A stretch of 64,000 nt of DNA from Verrucomicrobiales bacterium (GTDB lineage Bacteria; Verrucomicrobiota; Verrucomicrobiia; Limisphaerales; J093): NCBI GenBank assembly GCA_015075445.1, contig JABTUJ010000008.1, positions 62,001 through 126,000 on the forward strand, read 5' to 3'. The notes under the pieces are model-generated. The model was not told where the DNA came from, did not search any database, and saw only the letters and a program-made list of their open reading frames with translations. Shown here piece after piece: positions 9,957 through 19,507 of this stretch. The first letter of the stretch is position 1, and each line of letters opens with the position of its first letter. Both the position numbers and the translations under genes were made by a program.

Positions 9957-10669
9957 GCGCTCCCCCGCTCCGCCCCGCTCGCCGTGCCGCGCGCGCCTGC
10001 GGTTTCATCCGCGACCACGACCCCGTCGGCCAACCGCACCTGGCGTCGTGCGCGGACCCCGAGCAGGGGGTCATGCGTCACCACCACCAGCGTCAACCCC
10101 TCCGCGTTCATGCCCTCGATCAGGTCCACGATCTCGCGACCGGACGCGCTGTCGAGGTTGCCGGTGGGTTCGTCCGCCAGCAGCAGGCTGGGCCGCATCA
10201 CCACCGCGCGCGCGATGGCGACGCGTTGTTGTTCGCCGCCGGACAACTGGGAGGGCCGGTGCTCCGCCCGCGGGGTGAGGCCGACGCGCGCCAAGGCCTG
10301 CGCCGCGCGCTCGCGCCGCTCCGCCGGCGGCACCCCGGCAAACACCATCGGCAGTTCGACGTTGCCGGCGGCGGTGAGCCGGGGCACCAAGTGGAAGAAC
10401 TGGAACACAAACCCGATCCGGTGCCGACGCAGGTTCGACAGCTCGAGTTCGCCCATCGCCGCCGTTTCCTCGCCCCCAAACCGGTACGAGCCGGCGCTCG
10501 GCCGGTCCAGGCAACCCAGCAGATTCAGCAGCGTGGACTTGCCCGAACCCGAGGCGCCCATGATCGAGACGTATTCCCCACCGGCGATGCGGAGCGTCAC
10601 GTCGCGCAGGGCGCGCACCGGTTGGCCTCCGACTTCGAAGGTCCGGTGAATCCCCGCCAGTTCGATCAC
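9953..10669 (-). CDS. ABC transporter ATP-binding protein, MacB/LolD type
   Basis: The 238-residue ATPase has Walker A GASGSGKST, signature LSGGEQQRVAIARA, Walker B LLLADEPTGNLD and the switch histidine in VVVTHDP. DEPTGNLD is the hallmark of the LolD/MacB/FtsE group. I place the start at the GTG at 10669, because it overlaps the TGA of the adaptor gene by 4 bp and gives the normal N terminus VIELAGIHRTF. The longer open frame upstream is antisense-quality sequence inside the adaptor gene. It should energise the two permeases encoded directly downstream. Confidence 0.95.
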   Translation of the reverse strand: MIELAGIHRTFEVGGQPVRALRDVTLRIAGGEYVSIMGASGSGKSTLLNLLGCLDRPSAGSYRFGGEETAAMGELELSNLRRHRIGFVFQFFHLVPRLTAAGNVELPMVFAGVPPAERRERAAQALARVGLTPRAEHRPSQLSGGEQQRVAIARAVVMRPSLLLADEPTGNLDSASGREIVDLIEGMNAEGLTLVVVTHDPLLGVRARRQVRLADGVVVADETAGARGTASGAERGSA

Positions 10670-11886
10670 GGCGCCGCCTCCGTGGTGGCCGTGACCCGGG
10701 CGCCGGCCTTCACCTCGGCGCGGTCCAGCGACAAAACGACCTCCTCGCCCGCCGCGAGCCCCGCGGTGATCTCGGTGAAGCTCCAGTTGCGCAGCCCGGT
10801 CGAGACCGTCCGCTCGACCAACCGGCCCTCCTGCACGAGCAACACCCGCCCGCCTTCGAGCAGCGCATACGTGGGGATCCGAAGCACCGCCTCGCGCGCG
10901 TCGAGGATCACCTCGAGATCCGCCGACAACCCGGGCAGCAGGTTCGGCGGCAACTCGGCCGCGGCGAACTCGGCCTCGACCCGCAGCGTGCGGTTCTGTT
11001 CCTGCCGCGTCTCCACAAACGACGACACGTAGGTCAGGGTGCCCGCGAAAGACCGCCCGCGGAACGCGTCCAGCGTGATGCGCACCGGCAACCCGGTCCG
11101 GATCCGCGCCACATCCGCCTCGTCGATGGGCGCCTCGAGGTACAGGGCATCGGGATCGATCAGGTCGACCACCGGCGGGATGAACACGCCCGGGGGCGAA
11201 GGGCTGATCCACTCCCCCACTTCCGTGGTCACGTCGAGGACCACGCCCGCGAACGGCGCCTGGATCACCGTCTTGTCCAGCAACGCCTGCGCCGTCTCGA
11301 CCGCCGCCTCGGCTTCGGACACCCGCGCCTCTGCTGCCCGCCGGACCGCCTCCGCCGTCAACGCGCGGGTGCGATCCTGTTCCCAGGCCGAGTCCGAGAC
11401 GACATTGTCCTGCACCAGCGTCCGGGTGCGTTCGGAAAGGTATTGGGCAAGTTGCAGCTCGAGTCCGGCCTGCTCCGCCTGCGCTTGCGCCGCTTCCAGG
11501 GACCGTCGCGCCAGGTGCAGCCGCGCGCGCAGTTCGCGGTCATCCAGCCGCAGCAACACGTCGCTCGCCTTCACCTGCGCGCCTTCCCGCACCGGGATCT
11601 CCACCACCAGCCCGGCGATGCCCGGGCTGATGCGTGCCCGGCGGCGCGACTGAACCGTGCCCGCGCGGGAATTCACCACAGTGTCCTCGACCCGGCCCCG
11701 TTCGGCGCGGTGGACCGTGACGGGGACCAGCGCGGGCCGGAACAGCGTCACCCGCAGGAGCACGAACAACCCGCCGAGCAACCCCAGGAGCATGGCGAAC
11801 CGGAGCCACCGGGCCGAAGAGCGTTGGTTTGCGGTCAAGGACCGGCACCGTAGTCGCCCCCCCGCGAGCAGGCAAGGCGGAGGCAT
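10666..11886 (-). CDS. Periplasmic adaptor (membrane fusion) subunit of the ABC exporter
   Basis: The 406-residue protein has an N-terminal membrane anchor (FAMLLGLLGGLFVLL), a biotinyl-lipoyl-like half motif (GLVVEIPVREGAQVKASDVLLRLD), a long alpha-hairpin coiled coil rich in Ala, Glu and Gln, the second lipoyl half (IQAPFAGVVLDVTTEVGEW), then beta-barrel and membrane-proximal domains. This is the HlyD/MacA/RND adaptor layout. It is the first gene of the exporter operon and should link the MacB-like permeases to an outer-membrane channel. The stop overlaps the ATPase GTG start by 4 bp. The true start could be slightly downstream of the ATG at 11886, since the first 25 residues are not adaptor-like. 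Confidence 0.9.
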   Translation of the reverse strand: MPPPCLLAGGRLRCRSLTANQRSSARWLRFAMLLGLLGGLFVLLRVTLFRPALVPVTVHRAERGRVEDTVVNSRAGTVQSRRRARISPGIAGLVVEIPVREGAQVKASDVLLRLDDRELRARLHLARRSLEAAQAQAEQAGLELQLAQYLSERTRTLVQDNVVSDSAWEQDRTRALTAEAVRRAAEARVSEAEAAVETAQALLDKTVIQAPFAGVVLDVTTEVGEWISPSPPGVFIPPVVDLIDPDALYLEAPIDEADVARIRTGLPVRITLDAFRGRSFAGTLTYVSSFVETRQEQNRTLRVEAEFAAAELPPNLLPGLSADLEVILDAREAVLRIPTYALLEGGRVLLVQEGRLVERTVSTGLRNWSFTEITAGLAAGEEVVLSLDRAEVKAGARVTATTEAAP

Positions 11887-11997
11887 CCTCGCGGCAGAAC
11901 GATCAACGCCGCTCGGGAGAAGAGGAATGAACGCAAAGCGGCGCCCCGCCTCCCCGCGGCCTTGTCACTCCGCCGGTTCTCTGCTACTTGTCCCGGC

Positions 11998-13002
11998 ATG
12001 ACTACCCAATCGCGCAGAGAATTCCTCGCCGGCAGCCTGGGCTCGTCCGTCCTGGCGGCTGTAGCCACCCCGACGCTCCTCCCCACCGCGGTCGGCGCCG
12101 AAACGCGCGGCGACATGCCGATGCGCCCCTTCGGCAAGACAGGCGTCAAGGTCTCGATCCTGGGGTTGGGCGGCTGGCACATCGGCATCCAGAAGGAACG
12201 CGCCGAAAGTCATCGCCTCATCCGCACCGCCATGGACGCGGGCGTGAACTTCCTGGACAACTCGATCGACTACAACGACGGACAGAGCGAACTGCGGATG
12301 GGCGAGGCCATCCAGGGCCGTCGGGACCAAGTCTTCCTGATGACCAAGCACAACTACCGCGACAAGAAACACGCCCTGCTCGATCTCGAGACCAGCCTCA
12401 AGCGGCTGCAAACCGATCACCTCGACCTCTGGCAGTTCCACTCCATCGAGCGCCAGGAGGATCCCGACTGGATCTTCGCACCGCACGGCGCCATCGAGGC
12501 CGCGGAGCAGGCCAGGCGCCAGGGCAAGGTGCGGTTCATCGGGTTCACCGGCCACAAGAGCCCGGATTACCACCTCAAGATGCTGACCAAGCCCTACGAG
12601 TGGGACGCGCTCCAGATGCCGCTGAATGTCCTCGACCCGCACTTTGGCAGCTTCGAACGGCTCGTCCTCCCCGAGGCGGTCAAGCGCAACCTCGGCATCG
12701 TGGGCATGAAACCCATGGCCTTCCAGAACGCCCCCAAGACCGGCGTCATCACCAGCACCGAGTGCCTCCACTACGCCATGAGCCTCCCCGTCTCGGTCAC
12801 CCTCACCGGTTGCGAGACGATGGAGCTTCTCCAGACCGCCCTCCAAGCCGTCCGCACGTTCCGGAAGTTGAGCGCCGACGAGATGCAGGCCCTGCGCGTT
12901 CGGATGACACCGTTCGTCAACCACGGCCAGAGCGAGCCCTACAAGGTCACCAAGAACTTCGACAACAACCCGGCCGCGTTCCCGCCCCCGTACGAGGCCT
13001 GA
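11998..13002 (+). CDS. Aldo/keto reductase with Tat signal
   Basis: The N terminus contains SRREFLAG, a twin-arginine (Tat) export motif, followed by a hydrophobic stretch, so the enzyme is probably exported folded. The body is an AKR (beta/alpha)8 barrel: LGLGGWHIG, the catalytic Asp in FLDNSIDYNDGQSE where the usual Tyr is YND, the Lys in FLMTKHNY, and the His in LWQFHSI. The C-terminal half includes GIVGMKPMA. It would reduce carbonyls with NADPH, but substrate and physiological role are unknown. Tat-exported AKRs of this type are common in Planctomycetes and Verrucomicrobia. The start at 11998 is chosen because the Tat motif lies five residues after it. Confidence 0.87.
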   Translation: MTTQSRREFLAGSLGSSVLAAVATPTLLPTAVGAETRGDMPMRPFGKTGVKVSILGLGGWHIGIQKERAESHRLIRTAMDAGVNFLDNSIDYNDGQSELRMGEAIQGRRDQVFLMTKHNYRDKKHALLDLETSLKRLQTDHLDLWQFHSIERQEDPDWIFAPHGAIEAAEQARRQGKVRFIGFTGHKSPDYHLKMLTKPYEWDALQMPLNVLDPHFGSFERLVLPEAVKRNLGIVGMKPMAFQNAPKTGVITSTECLHYAMSLPVSVTLTGCETMELLQTALQAVRTFRKLSADEMQALRVRMTPFVNHGQSEPYKVTKNFDNNPAAFPPPYEA

Positions 13003-13092
13003 GCGCGTGCCGGACCGCGAAACCCCGACACGTTCCCGGCCCTCCCGCTGACCTGCCGGACGCCAGCTCGGGCGCACCCCAACGATCTTCTC

Positions 13093-14574
13093 ATGGCGCT
13101 TGGTTTCGGCACCAGTGGCCTCCGCGGGCTCGTAAGCGAACTCACCGACCGCGCGTGCGCCCTCTACACCCGCGCCTTCGTCCGCTACCTCAAGGATCGC
13201 GGCGAAGTCCGGGGGCCGGTGGCGCTCGCCGGCGACTTGCGGGCCAGCACACCGCGGTTGCTCCGGGCCGTGGCGTGGGCCGTCCGGCAGGAAGGGCTCG
13301 AGGCGGAGTGGTGCGGCTTCATCCCCACGCCGGCCCTCGCCCATCACGCCTTCGCGCGGCGCCAGCCCAGCCTCATGGTGACCGGCAGCCACATTCCCGA
13401 CGACCGGAACGGCCTCAAGTTCCACCTGCCGTGGGGCGAGGTGCTCAAGGCCGATGAAGCCGCGATCGCCCAGCGCCACGCCGCGCTCGCCGACGCACTG
13501 GAGCGCGACGAAACCCAGGCGGCGTTCTTTGGCGCCGACGGCAGCTTGTACTCCGATGACCTGCCGTCGCTGGGTGTGCCCCAAGCCGAGGCCGAGGCGG
13601 CCTACCTCCGCCGTTACCTCGAGTTCTTCCCGCGCGGGTGCCTCGCGGGCCGGCGCGTCGTCGTGTATGAACATTCCACCGTGGCCCGAGATCTCCTGGG
13701 CCGTCTGCTCGAAGCCCTCGGCGCGCAGGTGATCCGGGTGGGCCGTTCCGACCGGTTCATCCCCGTGGATACCGAGGCGGTCGAGGACCCTGCCCAACTC
13801 GCGGGCTGGGTGCAGGCGCACCAGGCCGATGCGCTGGTGACCGCCGACGGCGATGGCGACCGCCCGCTGGTGGTGGATGAACGCGGGGCGGTCGTGCGGG
13901 GCGATGTCCTGGGCATTCTCGTGGCCGCCTATCTCAAGGCCGACACCGTCGTGGCCCCGGTGAGCTGCAACACTGCGCTCGAACGCTGCGACTGGTTCCG
14001 CCGCGTGACGCGGACGCGGATCGGGTCGCCGTATGTGATCGCCGGCATGCAGGCGGCCCCCGACGCCGGCGCCCGGCGGGTGGTGGGTTTCGAGGCCAAC
14101 GGCGGTTTCCTTTTGGGCAGCGACGTGAGCGGGGAGGTCCCGGGGTCCACGCTGACGGCCCTGCCGACCCGCGACGCCGCCCTGCCCATCCTGGCCGTGC
14201 TGCACGCCGCAGCCCGCCGCGCCCTGCGCCTGTCGCAACTGGTGGCCGGCCTGCCCCGGCGCTTCACCCGCAGCGGGCTCCTCCGACCTTTTCCGACCGA
14301 GCAAGGCCAGGCGCTGGTGGCCCGCTTCGAACGGGGGGGCGTGCCCGAAGTCGAGCAGTGCTTCGGTCCCACCTTCGGCATGGTGAAGGTCCTCGACTTC
14401 ACCGACGGTGCCCGGGTGACGTTTGCCGACGACACCGTGGTGCATGTGCGGCCGTCGGGCAACGCGCCCGAGTTCCGCGTGTACACCGAAGCCGAGACCG
14501 AGGAACGCGCCGCGGCCAGTCTCGAGCAGGCGCTCGTCCGGGTGCGCCAGGTCGCCGCCCCCGCCGCCCCCTGA
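13093..14574 (+). CDS. Phosphohexomutase (phosphomannomutase/phosphoglucomutase family)
   Basis: The 493-residue protein carries all four landmarks of the alpha-D-phosphohexomutase family. The active-site loop is VTGSHIPDDRNG, with the phosphoserine in GSH; the usual form is TASHNP. The metal loop is DGDGDRP. The sugar-binding loop is GFEANGG, and the phosphate-binding loop is RPSGNAPEFRVYTE. It interconverts hexose 1- and 6-phosphates, feeding cell-envelope sugar synthesis. The GSHIP and EANGG variants match phosphomannomutase-like proteins rather than GlmM. It ends exactly where the multiheme cytochrome begins (TGA then ATG), suggesting co-transcription, although no functional link between the two is obvious. 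Confidence 0.88.
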   Translation: MALGFGTSGLRGLVSELTDRACALYTRAFVRYLKDRGEVRGPVALAGDLRASTPRLLRAVAWAVRQEGLEAEWCGFIPTPALAHHAFARRQPSLMVTGSHIPDDRNGLKFHLPWGEVLKADEAAIAQRHAALADALERDETQAAFFGADGSLYSDDLPSLGVPQAEAEAAYLRRYLEFFPRGCLAGRRVVVYEHSTVARDLLGRLLEALGAQVIRVGRSDRFIPVDTEAVEDPAQLAGWVQAHQADALVTADGDGDRPLVVDERGAVVRGDVLGILVAAYLKADTVVAPVSCNTALERCDWFRRVTRTRIGSPYVIAGMQAAPDAGARRVVGFEANGGFLLGSDVSGEVPGSTLTALPTRDAALPILAVLHAAARRALRLSQLVAGLPRRFTRSGLLRPFPTEQGQALVARFERGGVPEVEQCFGPTFGMVKVLDFTDGARVTFADDTVVHVRPSGNAPEFRVYTEAETEERAAASLEQALVRVRQVAAPAAP

Positions 14575-16977
14575 ATGGCGACCCCCCGGCGCACTCCTCG
14601 CGGGCAGCAGGGTTCCGTCCCGCGGACGGCTGGCCGGCGCTCCTCGAGGGCGCTGTGGGGAACGGTGGCGGCGCTGGCGGTGCTGGTCATCGCGGGTGCC
14701 CTGGTCATCTGGCGGGAACCATCGCCCGGCCCGGCCTCGTCGCCTCCACCACCCGCTGCGCCGGTCCCGGCACCGGTCATCCCCGATCAGGCCACCACCT
14801 ATGCCGCGTATGCCGGGTCGGCGAGTTGCCAGGAGTGCCACGAGGAAGCGTACGAACTGTGGGAACGCTCCAACCACGGCCTCGCCGAACGCCCGTTGGA
14901 CCCCGCACTGGACCGGATCGCCTTCGATCCCCCCCGCACCTTCACGCACGGTTCGCAACAAACCACCGTCCGGGTCGAAGGCACCAACTACGTCGTCACC
15001 ACCCTTGGTTTGTCCGGTGCGCCCGAAACGCATCCCGTCGTGCGGGTCATCGGCAACGACCCGCTCCGGCAGTTCCTTGTGGCCTTTCCGGGCGGACGAC
15101 TGCAAACGCTGGAGGCGTCCTACGACCCCCACACGAACGAGTGGTTCAACGTCTACGGATCCGAAGATCGCATGCCCGGTGAATGGGGCCATTGGACCGG
15201 GCGCGGCATGGGCTGGAACGCGATGTGCGCCGCCTGCCACAACGTGCGGGTGCGAAAGAACTACGACGCCGCCTCGGACTCGTACCGGACCGCGATGGTC
15301 GAAGCCACGGTCGGCTGCGAGTCCTGCCACGGCCCGGGCCGCGCCCACGTCGAGTGGCGCCGCGAACACCGCGTCACCACGCTGCCCGATCCCACCCTGC
15401 CGCTGTTCTCGACCAACCAGGTGCGGGAAACGTGCGGCTCCTGCCACGCGCGACGCGGTGACTTGACCGGCGACTTTGTGCCCGGCGACTCCTTCTTCGA
15501 CCATTACGCGCTGACGGTGGTGGACTACACCGACGTGTATCACCCCGACGGCCAGGTGCGGGATGAGAACTACGAGTTCGCCGCGTTCCTGGGCAGCCGC
15601 ATGGGCGAGGCGGGGGTGCGGTGTCTGGAGTGCCATGACCCCCACTCCGCGAAGACCCGCCTGCCGGGCAACTGGCTGTGCATGCGATGCCACGACGGCA
15701 GCTATCCCAATGCGCTGGCCATCGAGCCCGTCAGCCACAGCCGGCACAAGGTCTTCGGGTACTCCACCAACGGCGTGCTGCTCGACCTGGATCTCACGGC
15801 CTATCACCCCCGAACCATCGCGGAAACCGGCGGCGAGTGCGTGAACTGCCACATGCCCCAGACCGTGTACATGGGGCGGCATTGGCGCCACGACCACGGC
15901 TTCACCATCCCGGACCCCCTGCTGACCCGCGAGCTGGGCATCCCCAACGCCTGCAATCGCTGTCATGCCGACCGGTCCGTCGACTGGGCGCTCGAATTCG
16001 TTGAGCAGTGGTACGGCGCAAAAATGGAACGACCTTCCCGCGAACGCGCGCGCGTGGTGGCCGCGGCCCGCCGGGGAGAAGCCGCGGCGCGGGGGCCGCT
16101 GCTCGCGCTGCTGGCCGGCGAAACCAACACGTACTGGCGCGCGGTGGCGGCCGAGTTGCTCGAAGGCTGGGTGCATGAACCCGCCGTCCAGCAGGCCTTG
16201 CGCGCCCAATTGGACCATGCCCACCCGCTCGTACGGGAAAAGGCCGTGCGCTCCCTCGGCGCCGGCGTGGCCCACGGACCACCTGGTCTGGCCGCCGCCC
16301 TCGTGCCCCGGCTCGAAGATCCCGTCCGCAACGTCCGCGTGGCCGCCGCCCTGGCCTTGCGGGATCGCGTGGACCTGAGTTCCCGCGCCGGCCGGGAACT
16401 GCGGCACGCCCTCGATTTCAATGCCGACCAGCCGACCGGCCAGCTTCAGCTCGGCGCCTTCCATCTCGCGCGTCAGGAGCTGCCGGCCGCGCTGGCTGCG
16501 TACCGCCAGGCCGTGGCCTGGGATGGCCACTCGGCGCCCTTGCGTCACGAACTGGCCGTGGTGCTCAGCCTCGCCGGACACGGCCAGGAGGCCGTCGAGC
16601 AGTTGCGGACCGCGTGCCGCCTCGAACCGCGCGAAGCCGAATACTGGTACAAGCTCGGGCTGGCGTGGAACGAGCTGGGCCAGGCCGGCGAAACGCTCGC
16701 GGCCCTCGAACAAGCCGTGGCCCTGGATCCCCGCCACGCCCGCGCCTGGTACAACCTCGGCCTGGCCCGCCACGGGGCGGGGCGCACCGCCGAAGCGCTC
16801 GACGCCCTGCTGAGAGGCGAATCCGTGGCTCCGAAGGATCCGCGTCTGCCCTACGCGCGGGCCACCATCCTGGCCCAGCTCGGGCGTACCGCCGAAGCGC
16901 GCGCCGCCGCCGCCCGCGCCCTGGAAATCGACGGCGGGTTCACGGCCGCGCGCCGTCTGCTCGACCAATTGCGCTGA
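14575..16977 (+). CDS. Octaheme cytochrome c with HEAT-like and TPR repeats
   Basis: The 800-residue protein has an N-terminal membrane anchor (about residues 27-46) and a Pro-rich linker. Eight CxxCH heme motifs follow: CQECH, CAACH, CESCH, CGSCH, CLECH, CMRCH, CVNCH and CNRCH. After about residue 490 comes a HEAT-like segment (REKAVRSLGAG, NVRVAAALALRD), then TPRs (YRQAVAWDGHSAPLRHEL, WYKLGLAWNELGQAGETL). It should sit in the periplasm as an electron-transfer protein, with the repeats as a protein-binding platform. The redox partner is unknown. It starts directly after the phosphohexomutase stop. Its last 38 bp overlap the convergent O-antigen-ligase gene. Confidence 0.9.
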   Translation: MATPRRTPRGQQGSVPRTAGRRSSRALWGTVAALAVLVIAGALVIWREPSPGPASSPPPPAAPVPAPVIPDQATTYAAYAGSASCQECHEEAYELWERSNHGLAERPLDPALDRIAFDPPRTFTHGSQQTTVRVEGTNYVVTTLGLSGAPETHPVVRVIGNDPLRQFLVAFPGGRLQTLEASYDPHTNEWFNVYGSEDRMPGEWGHWTGRGMGWNAMCAACHNVRVRKNYDAASDSYRTAMVEATVGCESCHGPGRAHVEWRREHRVTTLPDPTLPLFSTNQVRETCGSCHARRGDLTGDFVPGDSFFDHYALTVVDYTDVYHPDGQVRDENYEFAAFLGSRMGEAGVRCLECHDPHSAKTRLPGNWLCMRCHDGSYPNALAIEPVSHSRHKVFGYSTNGVLLDLDLTAYHPRTIAETGGECVNCHMPQTVYMGRHWRHDHGFTIPDPLLTRELGIPNACNRCHADRSVDWALEFVEQWYGAKMERPSRERARVVAAARRGEAAARGPLLALLAGETNTYWRAVAAELLEGWVHEPAVQQALRAQLDHAHPLVREKAVRSLGAGVAHGPPGLAAALVPRLEDPVRNVRVAAALALRDRVDLSSRAGRELRHALDFNADQPTGQLQLGAFHLARQELPAALAAYRQAVAWDGHSAPLRHELAVVLSLAGHGQEAVEQLRTACRLEPREAEYWYKLGLAWNELGQAGETLAALEQAVALDPRHARAWYNLGLARHGAGRTAEALDALLRGESVAPKDPRLPYARATILAQLGRTAEARAAAARALEIDGGFTAARRLLDQLR

Positions 16978-19138
16978 CCAGGCCGCACAGCAGCACCATC
17001 AGGAACAGCAGTGGGTGAGCCTGCAGGATCCAGTCGAAGCGGGCCTGCACGAGGCAGCCGGCCAGCGCGATGGCTACGAAAGCCAGCAAGTACGAAGGAA
17101 CCCGGCCCCCACCGCCGAAAGCCAGCGGCCACAGCGCGAGGAGAAAAGCAGCGTAGATCAAAACGCTGCCCAGCCAGCCGAACTCGAGACGGGTCTCGAG
17201 GTAATCGTTGTGGACATGCCACGTGTCGGTCGCCTGCGCATTCTGGAGAAAGACCTTATACAGGTTCCCAAACGTCCCAGGCCCGGCGCCGAAGGCCGCC
17301 GGGTAGTCGGCCAACATCCCTCGCGCCTGTTCGTAGAACTGCTGCCGCCCGGCCAGACCCTCGGCTAGCCACATCGATGGCGACAGGCTGTGCGGACGCA
17401 GATGATGCACCGGCGCCGGTTTCAGCGCCTCCCACGCATCCCGGCCAAAACCCAAGCCAATACCTCGACCCGTCCGGGGCGTCTCGCTCACGAGCGGCGC
17501 CAACTCCGCGGGCGGCAAGGCCCGACCCACCAGCGTCACCGCCTCGAGCCGCGCGTTGAAGATCCGCGAACCGCCCGCCCCTCGCCCCACCCAGAGGTAG
17601 CGGGTCGCCAGACGCTCCGGCCAGCGAAAGCCCGCCCGGTTCGTCACCGCGCGCATCGGCAGAGGACTCCCGTTCAGGTAAACCGTGGAGGATTGCGCCT
17701 GCTGGACGAGCACCAGCTCCACCGCCCGATCCGGCTCCGCCAACACCGCATTCGTGGTCACCAGCACAAGAGCCTGTTCGCGCGCCTCCCCCTGGATACG
17801 CACCTCGAGCCGCCCTTCCCGTCGTAGCGAGAGGCTGACCGATCCGGGTTCGCTCAGCAGGCGTGTCCGGCTCTCGGACAGCCCGGCCATCGTCACCGCG
17901 CTCTCGCGCCAGGTCCGCGGCACTTCGAACACCGTCCGTAACGTGAATCCCTCCCGCCAGACCTCGACGTGGGTGGGGAAGCAGACGAACCCGCGAAAGA
18001 ACCGGTAGGTCAGTGGTTTCCACGCCAACGCCAGCCCCAGGGCCAGTCCCACCGGCAGGACGAGCAGGCCCACGACCACCCCCTTTCCCAGCTTCCGGCC
18101 GCTCCAGCACAGCACGGGCACACAGGCCACCATCACCACCCCGGCGATCAGGCTGCCGCCGCGGCCGGTAAGTACGAACGGGGCCGCGCTCATCAGCACC
18201 AGGCAGGGGATCAGCAGCAGGCTCGGCGAACGACCCAGTTCCGACAGCAACCGGCCCCGCTCGGCCGCCTGCAGAAACGAGGCCTGGTACAAGCCCAGGC
18301 ACAGCGGCCAGAGCAGATTCAAGTACTGGGCCCCGTGGTTCCGGTACCAGAAGGGACCGAAGAAATTGCCCTGACGCGTCTCGTGCGGCACCAGCCACAA
18401 CACCTTGGCCGGGTTGTCGAGCGTGCTAAAGATGCCGATCAATGCCACGGCCGCCCCGTTGAGGCAGGCAACCCACAGCAGCTTCTTCAGCCGATGGGGC
18501 AGCTCGTGCCGACTCCCCGCCACCCCATCGTCTGCGCCCGTCCCCGGGCGAGCCCTCCGGCGCACGTGCCGCGTGCGATGCGCACGGTGGTGCGAGCCGC
18601 GCAGGCTGACCCAGTCCATCGCCGCCCAGAACACACCGGCAAGCCCGAGGTAACTCCAGAACTGAAACCACGTGGAGGGCGCGTCGTAACTGTGGGGCAG
18701 CCAGGGGATCCAGCCGGACTGTTCCTCAAGGCGCAACCCCGCCACGTCCACGACGGCTCGGCCATTGAGCGCACTGACCAGACACCAGCTCAGCAGCGCC
18801 AGGGTGAGCACCCCCAGCAAACCCATTCGCCATCCCGGACCCGGGGCCGTCCACCGATCCGGACGGTACTGAGCCTGTCTCCGGACCATCTCCTTGACCA
18901 GCCAAAGCAGCCCCAGCAGATAGCCCCCCACGTTCATGGTCCAGACCGACCATGACGGCCAACCCGCCAACGCCCACGGGGAGAAGACCAGCATGCCAAG
19001 CAACAGCCCCTCCGTCGCGCGATCCGCCCACCGGTGCAGCCTGGGTTCCTGCTGCGCCGCGCCCACCTCCCAACCCGTCGCCCCCCTGGTCAGGTCCGCT
19101 TCCCCCGTGCCGCCCGTCGGCGTGTTGCCCGCATGCAT
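16940..19138 (-). CDS. O-antigen ligase/polymerase family membrane protein with inserted LamG-like domain
   Basis: The 732-residue membrane protein has many predicted membrane helices. Signatures of the Wzy/WaaL family are FGAGPGTF and, near the end, TWHVHNDYLETRLEFGWLG, the His-containing periplasmic loop. Such proteins join or polymerise glycans on lipid carriers at the outer face of the inner membrane. Unusual is a stretch of roughly residues 395-580 inside the large periplasmic region that reads like a LamG/concanavalin fold (SSTVYLNGSPLPM, YLWVGRGAGGSRIFNARL). A hydrophilic Arg/His-rich loop near residues 180-215 is also odd. The gene ends inside the convergent cytochrome gene, with a 38-bp overlap. 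Confidence 0.8.
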   Translation of the reverse strand: MHAGNTPTGGTGEADLTRGATGWEVGAAQQEPRLHRWADRATEGLLLGMLVFSPWALAGWPSWSVWTMNVGGYLLGLLWLVKEMVRRQAQYRPDRWTAPGPGWRMGLLGVLTLALLSWCLVSALNGRAVVDVAGLRLEEQSGWIPWLPHSYDAPSTWFQFWSYLGLAGVFWAAMDWVSLRGSHHRAHRTRHVRRRARPGTGADDGVAGSRHELPHRLKKLLWVACLNGAAVALIGIFSTLDNPAKVLWLVPHETRQGNFFGPFWYRNHGAQYLNLLWPLCLGLYQASFLQAAERGRLLSELGRSPSLLLIPCLVLMSAAPFVLTGRGGSLIAGVVMVACVPVLCWSGRKLGKGVVVGLLVLPVGLALGLALAWKPLTYRFFRGFVCFPTHVEVWREGFTLRTVFEVPRTWRESAVTMAGLSESRTRLLSEPGSVSLSLRREGRLEVRIQGEAREQALVLVTTNAVLAEPDRAVELVLVQQAQSSTVYLNGSPLPMRAVTNRAGFRWPERLATRYLWVGRGAGGSRIFNARLEAVTLVGRALPPAELAPLVSETPRTGRGIGLGFGRDAWEALKPAPVHHLRPHSLSPSMWLAEGLAGRQQFYEQARGMLADYPAAFGAGPGTFGNLYKVFLQNAQATDTWHVHNDYLETRLEFGWLGSVLIYAAFLLALWPLAFGGGGRVPSYLLAFVAIALAGCLVQARFDWILQAHPLLFLMVLLCGLVSAIGRADGARP

Positions 19139-19405
19139 GTGGCGCGGATTTAACCGGCCGCCAGCGCCTCAAACAAGTCCGCACCCTTTCCATGCACCTG
19201 GGTCCGCGACGCGAGCCCACGCCCGTGGCGTGCCAGACCGTAGCCGGGGGTCGAGCGAGTGCGCGAGCGAGACCCCCGGGGGGGCGTGGGCGAGCGAGAC
19301 CCCCGAGAGGGGGGGCGTCTGCGGGCGAGCGCGTCCCGGAGGGATGCTGACGCGGTCACCTGACCTCTGGCACTCCTCCGGGTGCCTTCGACTCGGCCCG
19401 CGGGA

Positions 19406-19435
19406 CCGGAGGTCGCCGCGGGCGGCGACCTCCGG
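19406..19435. repeat. Perfect 14-bp inverted repeat, REP-like
   Basis: CCGGAGGTCGCCGC is followed by a 2-base loop and its exact reverse complement. It lies in a roughly 360-bp non-coding stretch (19139-19500) upstream of the O-antigen-ligase gene, which also holds GC-rich direct and inverted copies of GCGAGCGAGACCCCC around 19262-19303. It could fold into a hairpin. There is no U-tract, so a rho-independent terminator is unlikely. I see no gene in the stretch. Confidence 0.6.
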
Positions 19436-19507
19436 CTACTGTCTGGGACGCCTCCGGCGTTAATGGTCGGTTCATGGCCCCTGAGGCTCCAAGGCAACAG
19501 GCTGCTC

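Noticed and set aside
11965..16968. Open frame of 1,667 codons on the minus strand, the longest in the window
   Set aside because: It lies antisense to three well-supported genes (aldo/keto reductase, phosphohexomutase, octaheme cytochrome). It has the Gly/Arg/His/Gln-rich composition typical of shadow frames in GC-rich DNA and shows no motif.
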